Shown in pieces: positions 33,918 to 44,740 of a stretch of 64,000 nucleotides of DNA (position 1 is the first letter of the stretch; each line of letters starts with the position of its first letter). The notes under the pieces are model-generated. The model was not told where the DNA came from, ran no database searches, and saw nothing but the letters and a program-made list of their open reading frames with translations. Both the position numbers and the translations under genes were made by a program. Origin of the DNA: Cryptomeria japonica (Eukaryota; Streptophyta; Pinopsida; Cupressales; Cupressaceae); contig NC_081415.1 in assembly GCF_030272615.1 (NCBI RefSeq), positions 190,616,270 to 190,680,269 of the forward strand, read 5' to 3'.

Positions 33918-34850
33918 CTAATCTTCAGAGTGGTTCAATCTTACATACCGGGGTGTTTTTACTTGTTGTTGTTCCTTAGTCACTGTTGAATCCTCAGATA
34001 ATGTCAGTGTGATTGGATCAACATTTTGTACCGATGTACTTATTGTAGGTTCATTTGATATTATCTCTATTGCTCGTTCAGAGTCTATGTACCTTGAATT
34101 TCTAAACTGTTCATCAATCTTCACATTTGCACTTTCAACAATTTTATGTAATCTCTTATTAAAACATCTATATGCCTTTCTCTTAGATGAGCAGCCAAGA
34201 AATATTCCTTCATCACTTTTAGGATCAAATTTTCCAATGTACTCATCTCTTCTAATGTAGCATTGACTTCCAAATATTCTGAAATATTTAAGAGTAGGAG
34301 TATTATTAAACCATAGTTCATGAGGGGTCTTACTGGTTTCACCTTTGATGTGAACTCTGTTGAATGTGTAAACTTTTGTATTCACTAATTCTCTCCAATA
34401 TACATGAGGTAGGTTGGCTTCTAATGTCATGCTTCTAGCTGCATCCAAAATAGTTTTGTTCTTTCTTTCCACAACTCCATTCCGTTGGGGTGTCTGGGGT
34501 GTTGATAACTATCTTCTAATCCCATTCACTTCACAGAATGTATTAAATTCCATAGATGTGAATTCACCTCCTTAATCTGATCTCAAACATTTGATTTTCT
34601 TACCAATCTCATTTTCTACCATCACCTTGAATAGTTTCAATTTCCCAAAATCTTCTTATTTCTCTCTGAGAAAAGTAACCCAGCACATTCTAGAATAGTC
34701 ATCAATGATTAGCATAAAATATCCATCTCCTTGTAAGCTTCTAGTTCTTGCTGGACCACATAAATCGGTATGAATTAAGTCAAGAACATTATTGGATTTC
34801 TCTGGAATACTCTTAAAAGATGTTCTAACTTGTTTCCAATTTGACATTCC
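33918..34850 (-). pseudogene. Copia integrase
   Basis: 34,847-34,656 reads LDLIHTDLCGPARTRSLQGD and IIDDYSRMCWVTFLREK with the first catalytic Asp. The second Asp region (LRSDQGGEF equivalent) lies near 34,590-34,560 across stops. The third, E-RKNKTILDAARSM, starts at 34,472. Downstream FDPKSDEGIFLGCSSKRKAY is the conserved block after the Copia integrase core. Integrase precedes RT, the Copia order. Stops interrupt 34,655-34,473. Confidence 0.85.
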
Positions 34851-36463
34851 TTACATATCGAATTGTGAGGTTTAACAATCTTAGGTAAATCCCTTACTGC
34901 CTTAGTTGTACTAATTTTCACAATGCAATCAAATTTTACATGACAAAGTCTCTTATGCCATAACCAACTTTCATCAATATGTGCAATCAAGCATGTTTGT
35001 TCACTGTTATTCAAATGAAAAATATTACCTCTGGTTTGATTACCGGTTGCAATTTCAAAACCAATTTTGTTCATGATTTTGCATTTACCATTCTTGAATT
35101 GTAACTGAAAACCTTTTTTAAATAATTGACCAACACTCAAAAGATTGTGCTTCAAACCTTCAACATAGTAAACATTATCAGTATTGTGCTTACCATCAAG
35201 AGATATAGTGCCTTTTCCTTTGATCAAGCAAGCATTATCATCTCCAAATCTTACTAGACCTCCATTGTATTCCTGAATGTTTAAGAATTTGTTTTTATCA
35301 CCAATCATATGTTGTGAACATCCAGAATCAATGATCCATTCATCCTTATCTTCAATTTTAGTTGTCAGGGCGTGCTCTATTAGTTGAACAGTAGGTATCG
35401 GTTGATCTTTTGTTATAGCAACAAAAACCCATCCATTGTCTATGGGTTCTTCATCAAAATCATCAGTAACTCCTTCATCAACATAGTAACATGATTTGTC
35501 TCTATTCTTCTTAAATTTGTATCTCTGATATTCAGGGTTAGGCTTATATGTTCTTTTAGCTTCTTCTTTCAATCTTGCATGTATATCAGGACACCTAGAT
35601 GCCATGTGACCAATTTTATTGTAGTTAAAACATTTAAAAGGTTCTTTACCTCCATACTTACTTCCAATTGGCCCTTTAGGCATTTTCCTTGCACATAATG
35701 CTTCAAGTTCCTCTAGTTCTTCATTCTCCTTCCTGCTTTCTTCAAGTTCTCTTGCATAAAATGATTTCCAATCAAATTTATCAAATGATGATGATGATTT
35801 TGTAGATGATGTTGATGCCTTGAAAGCTAAATTTATCTTTATAGTAGCAACATGACCAAATTCCTCAAGTTCAAAAGCTGAAAGTTTTCCAACCAAAGTG
35901 TCTCTAGATACCGATGTATTAGGCATTGTTCTCAATTCATTTATAGCATTTACTTTCATCTTATATGCCAGTGGCAATGCTCTTTAAACTTTAGAAACAA
36001 TTTCATCTTCACTTAAGGTTCTTCCACAACATTGTATACCCAAAACAATTTCATTTACTCTTTCCATAAAAAAACAAATCCTTTCATCTTCTTCCATTTT
36101 CAGATTTTCATACCTGACCCAGAAGCATTCAAGTTTTGCAATTTCGACTATGGTATCACCGTCATTCAATGTTTCCAGTTTGTCCCAAATAGCTTTAGCA
36201 GTAGATCTATCTGATAATCCCATGATTTGCTGATCTGATAATGCGCTCAAAAGTGCTTCTCTAGCTTTGCAATCATTTTCCTCATCTTTAGCCAAGGTTG
36301 GTGGATTAGGTTGACCTTGAGTAGGAGAAACATAACCATTCTTTGTAACCTCCCATATGTCCTTTCCAATGCAATTCAGATGTGTCTCCATCCTGATCTT
36401 CCATATGCCATAGTTAATTCCATCAAGTTTAGGATTGTCCTTCCTAAAATAGTTAGAAGACAT
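34775..36463 (-). pseudogene. Copia Gag, zinc knuckle, protease and GAG-pre-integrase
   Basis: Gag starts at 36,463 (MSSNYFRKDNPKLDGINYGI) and runs 159 codons; after a stop the frame continues at 35,977 for 400 codons. The capsid part has LEEFGHVATIK and a Ser/Lys-rich linker. The knuckle reads KCFNYNKIGHMASRCPD: the second zinc Cys is Tyr (G-to-A; the 44.6 kb sister has CFNCNK). The protease has WIIDSGCSQHMIGDKNKF with the catalytic Asp kept. GAG-pre-integrase has LWHKRLCHVKFD. It is one of the best preserved reading frames in the window. Confidence 0.85.
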
Positions 36464-36520
36464 TGGATCTCCTCAAGCTGTTAAACTTCTGCAAAAAGTG
36501 AACTAGGCTCTAATACCAAT

Positions 36521-37579
36521 TGTTAGGTCCTGGAGACAACTGAGAGCGGGGGGGGGGGGGCGGGGGGGGGTGAATTAGTTGTCTAATAAATTAAAACCAA
36601 AACTAACTTAATTCTTAATACCGGTAAATCAAACTTAATGTCAGTAGACAGTTTTATTAGTTAATTATAGTACCGGTAAAGATTAACGCATGAAACAGAA
36701 AGACAATAACATCCACAACACATAACATAGATATTTGTATGTGGAAACCCTGTAAGGGGAAAAACCATAGTGGGAAGCCTTACCCACAATTAGATGATAC
36801 TACTGCAGATAGTATGTGTGTACAATATGGAGTCTGCACATGCAGAAAGGCCAACTGCCTAGAGCTCACTGCTCAATCACAAAATGGGAGATACACTTAC
36901 TACAATTGGATGGGTAAGTCCAATGATAATGTATTTCTCATAATAGCATCATCATATGTTGGATTCAGTACCGGTTTAGCTTTGATATGCCTTCTTCAAA
37001 CCTTCCTTCAATCTTGAATGATGTCTGCGTGTATAGCTCTGCTAATATTCACATATACCTTATTACTATCCTTTTTCAAAACCTATATCAATCTCACAAA
37101 TGAGATCTTATATTTGTACCATAACTTAAGACCAAATGAGTAGGTTGGATCACTAAGAGATATTACAATAAAATCAATTACAAATGAATCAATATCTGAT
37201 GCATCATATTGACTCAACGTATTTACAATGATAACAAATCATCTTCATGACGTGTTGTGCTGATCTGGAATAGATATGCTTGCCAGTGCATAACCTGGAC
37301 CTATTTGCCGATAACAACAAATATGCAAACTTGATTAGACCAATGAACAAATCACTAAAACTAAGTGTTAAAACAATGTCTTCGACATAACCAAGTAATC
37401 TCCAAGTCATTCCAAGTGCCGGTGAACAATGTATCTTGTCAGTGAACCAGATACCAATGATTGTGTGTAAGTCATTGATCATGTCAGTGAATATAAATAG
37501 GAATATCCAAGTGCTGATAGGTGTTGACAAGTGTTGACATCAATGACAAAACCATACCAACATATCCAAAATACCAATA
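36521..37579 (-). repeat. 5' LTR of the 20-37.6 kb Copia element
   Basis: 1,059 bp. It begins TGTTAGGTCCTGGAGACAAC next to the PBS at 36,507-36,518. It contains an expanded poly-G tract at 36,548-36,570 broken by a single C, longer than in the 3' LTR. Confidence 0.9.
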
Positions 37580-37584
37580 AAGGA

Positions 37585-37771
37585 GACTTTAGATGAATAG
37601 AGGAATAATAAATTTATTTGATAAATTAATTATTGGATAATATTGATAGAATTAATTAAATTAGATTTAATTAACACTGAGAAGAATAAGGATAACACAA
37701 TTAAGTCAATTAATTATGTTGACAGGTTTAAATTAATTAAATATTGATTTAATTAATTTTAGGTGTCTACA
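37585..37771 (-). repeat. LTR 'A2', right part
   Basis: Continues the LTR split by the Copia insertion and matches 18,468-18,654 of A1 (AATTAAATTAGATTTAATTA and neighbours). It ends TTTTAGGTGTCTACA, that is TGTAGACACC at the minus-strand start. The sequence to the right is coding-like and unrelated to the flank left of A1, so no target duplication can be assigned. Confidence 0.8.
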
Positions 37772-40700
37772 TTAGCTTTGTCCAATAATTCCATATAAGT
37801 ATCCCAGTGAGTTTTGAATGTGTTGGAGATAGATACAAGTCCACTTAATAAATATGTAAAAGATTCTTTCTCATTAACCTCTACTGGTGTGGGATTTCCC
37901 AACATATCCATGCATTCCCTCTTATGTACACAGTGTGAATCCAATCTTGGACTCACCAAACCTCTGAGACTTCTGGCTCTCTATATGATTTTATTTCTTT
38001 CCTTTTCAAGAGTACAAATTTGGTTCTCCAAAGTCAAAATTTGACCATCAATTGATGTTGTCAATGAAATTAATCCATCAAAAGAGTTAGCAATACTAGC
38101 AATTTTCTACTGTATCTCTTTTATCTTTTTATCTACATTTGCTGTAAGTATTTCAGTATTACAACATACACTATATAAGTTTGTACATTGTTTCAAAGAA
38201 TTTTCAATTAGAATTAACTTCTCCTCAATCTTTTTCTTCTCTATCTCATTGATCTGATAAAAAATGATTCTCTTAGCCTTAGTGAATCTTTCAAGTGCTT
38301 GTTGGTTAGAGATTTGTTGTAAGGATTGAAAGTCTATTGATGTGTTCTTATTTATTACCTTAAGATTTATGGAAGAGCTCGCTTCATTTTCAATCTTACA
38401 TTCTGGGACCAATCTATGTAGAACAGTGATTGATCTATAATCTCTTTGTCAGTGGATCCCTCCTTCATCAGTTTTTGAGCAACCATCATCATTAGTTCAA
38501 TGGGACTCATCTCTGTGATGGTTTGCTTTTCTACCTAAGAAGTGTCAATTGTCAATAATGATGGGCTCCCAACTAGTACCCTACCGGATTCCCCTTTTTT
38601 CTCTGATGATTTATCCTTTATTACCTTCTCACTTGCACTGGTGGCTTCGCCACTTGGTGTAGTCTATGTAACTATTGGTTCCTCTCTAGGAACAGTATCC
38701 TCAACCTATACATTAGTATCTGGAGGACAATTGTCCTCAATGTTAGTATCATGTACAATATTCTCAGTATTAACTGATGTTTCAGTATTTGTCTATATAT
38801 TTGTGTTTACTGATGGCTCAATTTCCACTATCTTGATATTTTTCAAAACTGAGGGTGGAGTACCCATAATCCATTTCCCTTTCCCTTCAACTATGGTATT
38901 TACAGTGTCAGTCTTGGTCTCTAGTGAAGTAAAGAATCCTCTATGTTCTCCCAAAAATTTAATCCATGCCTTCTAAGTTTCCTTTATTATTTTATTCACT
39001 CTTCCTAGCATCAGACTAGTTATCCTATGTTTTCTATTGAAAACCTTTCTATCTGCAGCCTCAATTGTCTTATCCATTTCATCTAGAGTTATACTAACAC
39101 AGATAGTTAATAGCTCTTGCATTTTAATGTGCTTATCCTCTTGCATAGAAGATAACCTTCTAGCATCTAACATGTTATATAACTCAGCTGGTATTTGATT
39201 TTCTATCTCTATTAGGGATTTCTTGTAAATATCTAAGTATAATAGAATTGCTTCCTCTGCCTCTCTCTCCTCATCATCCTCTAAATTTTCATAATAAAAA
39301 TTAACATTCTTCAACATGCCATCTTTACTAATTTTATCTACAATTTGTGGACAAGTTTTGGGTGGTATGATAGTTACATTACCAATTTTAATTGCTAAAT
39401 CAATGTCACTCTTCTTTCTCCTCTTGGCAGTATTGGATGGAGTTGTAGGTGTAGCCATGTTTTCTTTTGAGTTAGCAACTTGATTGTGACCTTTATAACT
39501 AGTTTCTTCTTTGCTTCTACCTTAGGTTCATCCTGTTTCTTCCTAACAACCCTCTTTAATGCTAGCATAGTATCATCCTCTAACTCAGATTCTACAATAA
39601 TAGGTTCAATATGAACTTCTGGATCCTTCCTCTTTCTCCCTTTCTCTAGGACAACATCAATAAGTGCCTTTATGTCCTTTGAGACCTCCTATACAAATTT
39701 GCTTTCTTTTCCTTCTTGTTTTTCCCTTTTCTTCCAGTTGAACTCTGTTTCAACCTCTAGAGTCTTTTGTTGTGTAGTTCCACAAGGCTTCTCTGCCTCA
39801 TCAATTTCTGCATCAATCAAAAAAATTGCATAGGAATCAAGGATTAATGCATCTACCTCGTATCCATTTCCTCTATCCAAATATTCTGAGGCTTGACTGT
39901 CTCCATGAGAGTCACATCCTTAACCATGAAACATATGTTGGTAGAGTATTTATCTACTATATGGTCAGGTATTATTATCCTAGACCTCATAGATTTTTGA
40001 AAAGCCTTAAAATAACCCCATATCTTATCATCTCTTTGACTTCCTAATGCAGCAATTGATTTTTTTAATTGTCTTCCTATCAGAATGTCAAAATCCCATT
40101 GCTTCCTACTAGAACCGGGTCTATCATTCAAAAATTATAGAATTAAGCAGACTAACAAATTTTCATACCAAAAGGTGCCCTTCTTCTCACCTTAAATATT
40201 TCCTAAGTTGATCAATAACTCTTCAAGCATCCAACCACAAAGATCTAACTTTAAATTTTCTCTCATCATCTTATATGCAGCCACATACATGAATTGGAAA
40301 TAGAATTCAGTCAATTTGACTGAGTTACCTTGTATCCTATAACCATGTTGTGAAACTTGATGTCGGTGTCGGTGATAGTGCTCACTTTCATGGATCTCTT
40401 GTAAGATGTAGTGTCAGTGATATACCTCACAAAGTCATTTGACACTTTCTTATCCAGATGTTTTCCTACCGATGGCAAACCAGTAATTGCCTGGATGACT
40501 TCCTTAGTGATTTTATAGGGTCTGTCCAGCCATATGAATTCCCCATGTACTCTGCTCTATACATATCTTGTTATTTCATCCTCAAACTTTGGAATATCCA
40601 GAATATCTGTAAACCCTACATCTTCAATATGTTTATATGTCAGTTTAATCTTACCAGATTCTCCCATTACTTCATTCATATACATCCCCTTGATCTCTAA

Positions 40701-40912
40701 AGTTTCTAAGTCCTCTATATGACAATGAATGTATGCCCTAACATCCTCTGCATACATAACTCCCTCAAAAACATAGGAAAATGCTCCAACTGAATCTTCC
40801 TAGGTACCCACATGTGGATACCATTTTAAATTTGGCTTGGGGTGGTCCTTAACCTCCACTATAGTTGGATTTGCAACAAAAATAGGAACAGAAGATGATC
40901 CCGCTACCATGT
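37772..40912 (-). pseudogene. Long unrecognised ORF, probably retrotransposon-associated
   Basis: A minus-strand protein can be followed from an ATG near 40,912 (MVAGSSSVPIFVANPTIVEV) to about 37,780 through stops and frame changes. Clear stretches are 40,757-40,557 (VMYAEDVRAYIHCHIEDLET, next MNEVMGESGKIKL), then FIWLDRPYKITKEVIQAITG near 40,540-40,480; 40,131-39,853; 39,880-39,689; and 39,458-38,973 (AKRRKKSDIDLAIKIGNV, acidic DDEEREAEEAILL). The N-terminal half looks globular; the C-terminal half is Ser/Thr/Glu-rich and partly helical. No gag, RT or integrase motif is present. I do not recognise the family. Its setting next to a plus-strand Copia LTR and a miniature LTR element suggests an additional ORF of an LTR element, not a host gene. 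Confidence 0.45.
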
Positions 40913-41112
40913 TTCAACAAAAATACCTTTAGATCGCTCTCGGTGAAAACCTTCAATAAGTTCTTCCAGATGATGGTGAAATCCTCCGATTTCCTCTTAA
41001 TAGCCTCTGATCACACTTAGTCACTCTAAATTGCTCTGAAATCACTTTGAATGTAGGGTGATTAACAATGAAGTGTATTCAACCTTTTATCCTTTGATAA
41101 AAACCCTAATCT
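40913..41112. other. No gene seen between the minus-strand ORF and the LTR
   Basis: About 200 bp with no open frame of note. It may be the 5' leader of the minus-strand ORF. It ends CCTAATCT just before the TGTTGG start of the next LTR. Confidence 0.3.
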
Positions 41113-41924
41113 TGTTGGCATTGCACACTCTAATGATAATTGAAGGTGTTGTCATTTATGGCAACCTTGTGGAAACCTTCAAGAAACCTTGTGGCATTCA
41201 TCAGGTAAACCACCGGTAGGCACCAGCACCGGCAAACACTTCACCGACAACGGCAACAATGTATACCGACACCCCAGGCGACAGGAACAAACTTTTATTT
41301 ATTGCATTTAATTGTAAATATCTTTTGTAAAGCCGACATGGCATATTGTAATAGACTCGTATATGTATGAGAACTTGTAAATCATTTTGATATGAGAAAA
41401 AAAAAGAGAAGATAGATAGAAGGAATGAGCAAATATTAAGGCAGATTCTGTATAAGGTTATGGTTATAGTATGAGCTTAAAACCGGTACTCAACCTAGCA
41501 TAGTAGATGCTAAATTGTAGCAGTACATTGTATTGGTTTCTCATAATCCATTTTGTAAGCCAGTGAGACTTTCATTTTGTAGATTGAGAAGTGTGCTCTA
41601 GGTAGTTGGCCTTCTTCCATGTATAGGCACCACATTGTGTAATATCCATTCATTGGCCAGTGAGTGAATATTGTGGGTCACAAATCCCATCGAGGTTTTT
41701 TCCACACCGGGTTTCCTCATTAAATATCTTATGTTATGGTGTGTTTTCTATGTTGTCTTTATTGTTCTTATTTACTGCATTAACTCTTATGTACTGGTAC
41801 ACTGTTTTGGAATGCAAAATACTTAATAAGGTCAAATATTCTGTATACCGGTTAGATACCGATTCACGCCCCCCCCCCCCCCCCCCCCCTCTCAGTATCT
41901 TTGGGACTGTCTTTAATCCTAACA
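41113..41924 (+). repeat. Copia LTR with an extreme poly-C tract
   Basis: Starts TGTTGGCATTGCACAC, ends CCTAACA, and is followed by a PBS-like site 41,927-41,938 (TAGTATCAAAGC, two mismatches to TGGTATCAGAGC). It contains 21 C residues at 41,869-41,889 immediately before TCTCAG. Similar sequence in the opposite orientation lies at 54,935-55,287. Length is 812 bp. Confidence 0.75.
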
Positions 41925-42031
41925 ATTAGTATCAAAGCCTGGTCCTCTATTTTCAAAAGTCTAATAGCTTGAGGAAGATTCTGACATCGATACAGCTAGA
42001 GAACCTAAGAAAATAATTAGAAGGAGCTCTT

Positions 42032-42664
42032 ATGGACTATGATGCAAAGAAGTTGAAGAATATCAAACTTGAAGATGATCTGAGAACTGCACAAGAATTC
42101 ATTCAAGGACATGAGGAGAATCTTACTATTGCTAGAAATAAAAGAAAAGAACTTCATAAGAAGATGCAAAGTGATGATGATGAAAAGGAAACTCTTAATG
42201 ATCTTGTGAATAAATTGAGGCAAGAAAACAATACTATGAGGAATAAAATGCAAGACATGACTATGAGATTTTGCAAAGAAATTGAAGATAGAAAGAAGAA
42301 TGAAGATGACTTGACTATGAGATTCAATGATGCTGGAAATAAAAATTTAAGACTCAGACAGGAAAATGATATGTTGAAGACATATTTGATTCACATGCAA
42401 CATGATAAAACTGAACTTATAAGACAAAAGGAAATTCTAGAAAATGAGTTGGCTACTGCAAATCAACATAAAAAGAAATTCAAGAAAAGTTTAAAAGAAC
42501 TTGATAATATAATGAAAAGTCAAAAACATAATGGAGATACTAATGGAATTGGATTTGAAGTTGGAGAAAGTTTTGGTACTGCAAACAATCATGATCACAG
42601 TAAATCGGTAAGACAACCTAATGCTTACAAATTTAATGGGAAATGCTTTAGTTGTAACAAGTAT
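42032..42664 (+). pseudogene. Coiled-coil Gag of a Copia-type element, truncated
   Basis: Open from MDYDAKKLKNIKLEDDLRTA through about 210 codons with no stop. It is almost entirely charged heptad-like helix (KLRQENNTMRNKMQDMTMRF, KEILENELATANQHKKKFKK) and ends with KCFSCNKY, the first half of a CCHC knuckle. There the next element's LTR begins at 42,665, so the apparent ORF end (to 42,751) is LTR sequence. The LTR, PBS and start position just upstream make this a Gag. It differs from the capsid-type Gags of the other Copia elements and may be a coiled-coil extension from a larger gag. A minus-strand relative lies at 54,497-54,920. Confidence 0.65.
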
Positions 42665-43717
42665 TGTTGGTATTTTGGATGTGTTGCACTACTTTTTTCA
42701 TTGATGTCAACACCTGTCAACACGTATCCTTGTGGAGATACTTGGTTATAGTCACCGACATATTTAGTAACTTATGCACAGTCACCGGTATTTGGTTCAC
42801 CGGCAGGTTATATTATTCATCGGCACTAAGGATGACTTGAAGATTACTTGGTTATGTCGAAGATATTGTTTGGACACTCTGTTTTAGTGATTTGGCCATT
42901 GATCTAATCAGGTTTCCATATTTTTTGTTACTCACAAATAGGTCTAGGTTATAGACCGGCAAGCGTTATCCATTCCAGATCAGCATGACATGCTATGGAG
43001 ATGATTTGTTAGTTTTGTAAATGCATTGAGCCAACATGATACATCACATATTGATTAATTTGTAATTGATTTTATTGTAATATCTTAGTGCGATGACCTA
43101 CACATTTGGTCTTAGGTTTTGGTATATATGTAAGATCTCATTTATGAGATTAGTGTGAGTGTGGAAGAGGAATATAATAAGGTATATGCGAATATAAGTA
43201 GATCTATACACGCAGACATCATTTGAGATTCAAGGAGGTTTTGAAGAAGACAAATCAGAGCTTAATCGGTACTAAATCCAGCATATGAAGATGCTATTTT
43301 GAGCAGTATATTATCATTGGATTTAACCATTCAATTGTAGTCAGTGTGACTCCCATTTTGTGATTGAGTAGTGAGCTCTAGGTAGTTGGCCTTTCTGCAT
43401 GTGCAAACTCTATATTGTACACACATACTATCTGTAGTAGTATCATCTTATTGTGGGTAAGGTTTCCCACTGTGGTTTTTCCCCTTACAGGGTTTCCACA
43501 TACAAATATCTGTGATATGTGTTGTGGATGTTATTTGTCTTTCTATTTCATGCATTAACCTTTACCGGTACTACAATTAACTGTCAACACTATTTACCAA
43601 CACAAGTTTGGTTTACCAGTATTATGCATTAAGTTTGGTTAAGCTATATTTGGTTTGAAATTAATAAACAACTGATTCACCCTCCCCCCCCCTCTCAGTT
43701 GTTTCTGGGACCTAACA
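42665..43717 (+). repeat. 5' LTR of the 42.7-49.7 kb Copia element
   Basis: 1,053 bp, starts TGTTGGTATTTTGGATGTGT, ends GGGACCTAACA. A C-run before TCTCAGTTGTTTCTGG lies near its 3' end. Confidence 0.9.
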
Positions 43718-43771
43718 ATTGGTATCAGAGCCTAGTCCTCTTTTTGCAGAAGTTTAATAGCTTGAGGAGAT

Positions 43772-44740
43772 TCTATGGGAAATAACTATTTTAGGAAGGA
43801 CAGTCTGAAACTTGATAGAACCAACTATGGTATATGGAAGATCAGAATGGAGACACATCTGAATTGCATTAGAAAAGAAATTTGGGATGTTACAAAGAAT
43901 GGATATGTTCGTCCTACTTAAGGTCAACCTAATCCACCAACCTTGGCTAAAGATGAGGAAAGTGATTGCAAAGCAAGAGAAGCACTTTTGAGTGCATTGT
44001 CAGATTAGCAAATCATGGGATTATCAAACCGATCTACTGCTAAATCTATTTGGGACAAATTGGAAACATTGAATGAAGGAGATACCATAGTCAAAATTAT
44101 AAAATTGCAATGCTTCCAGGTCAGGTATGAAAATCTAAAAAATGGAAGAAGATGAAAGGATTTCTGCTTTTATGGAAAGAGTAAATGAAATTGTTTTAGG
44201 AATACAATGTTGTGGAGGATCCTTAAGTGAAGATGAAATTGTTTCTAAAGTTTTTAGAGCTCTACCACCGACATATAAAAGGAAAGTAATTGTTATAAAT
44301 GAATTGATAACAATGCTTAATGCATCAGTATCTAGAGATACTTTGGTTGGAAAACTTTAAGCTTTTGAACTTGAGGAATTTGGTCATGTTGCTACAATTA
44401 AGATAGATTTAGCTTTCAAGGAATCATCATCATCTGCATCATCATCATCATCATCATCTGAAAAATCTGATTGAAAATCATTTTATGCAAGAGAACTTGA
44501 AGAAATCAAAAAAGAGAATGAAGAACTGGAAGAACTTGAAGCACTATTTGCAAGAAAAATGCCTAAAGGTCCAATAGGAAGTAAGTATGAAGGTAAAGCA
44601 CCATTTAAATGTTTTAACTGCAATAAAATTGGTCATATGGCATCTAGGTGTCTTGATAGACATGTAGGATTAGAAGAAGAAGCTAAAAGAACATATAAGC
44701 CTAATCTTGAATATCAGAGATACAGATTTAAAGAATAATA
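43772..44740 (+). pseudogene. Copia Gag with zinc knuckle
   Basis: Start ATG at about 43,774 after the PBS. It reads NYFRKDSLKLDRTNYGIWKI, with TAG stops at NGYVRPT-stop-GQPN and SALSD-stop-QIMG (both glutamine positions in the sister copy context). One extra A near 44,140 shifts the frame; the ORF 44,142-44,360 continues (MEEDERISAFMERVNEIVLG). A Ser-repeat from an ATC trinucleotide run lies near 44,425-44,460. The knuckle KCFNCNKIGHMASRC near 44,608-44,652 is intact here. Confidence 0.8.

Larger units (their letters stand above)
20048..37579 (-). mobile_element. Ty1/Copia element, both LTRs present, host of a nested insertion
   Basis: LTRs are 20,048-21,088 (3' LTR) and 36,521-37,579 (5' LTR), both starting TGTTAGGTCC on the plus strand. 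The right one ends CCAATA, a decayed CCAACA. The flanking 5 bp are GAGGG (20,043-20,047) and AAGGA (37,580-37,584), a target-site duplication with two G-to-A changes. Removing 20,048-37,584 restores the A2 LTR as judged from A1. PBS 36,507-36,518 reads TGGTATTAGAGC on the minus strand and a PPT lies at 21,089-21,101. Genes run right to left: gag, PR, INT, RT, RNase H. RNase H is interrupted by the giant-LTR element. Confidence 0.9.

Noticed and set aside
42665-42751. C-terminal end of the 239-codon ORF (Cys/Phe-rich)
   Set aside because: These codons lie in the LTR of the next element. The gag part ends at the insertion point 42,664.
44425-44460. ATC trinucleotide run as a regulatory microsatellite
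   Set aside because: It encodes a Ser run in gag that has an equivalent in the sister copy, so it is a coding linker.
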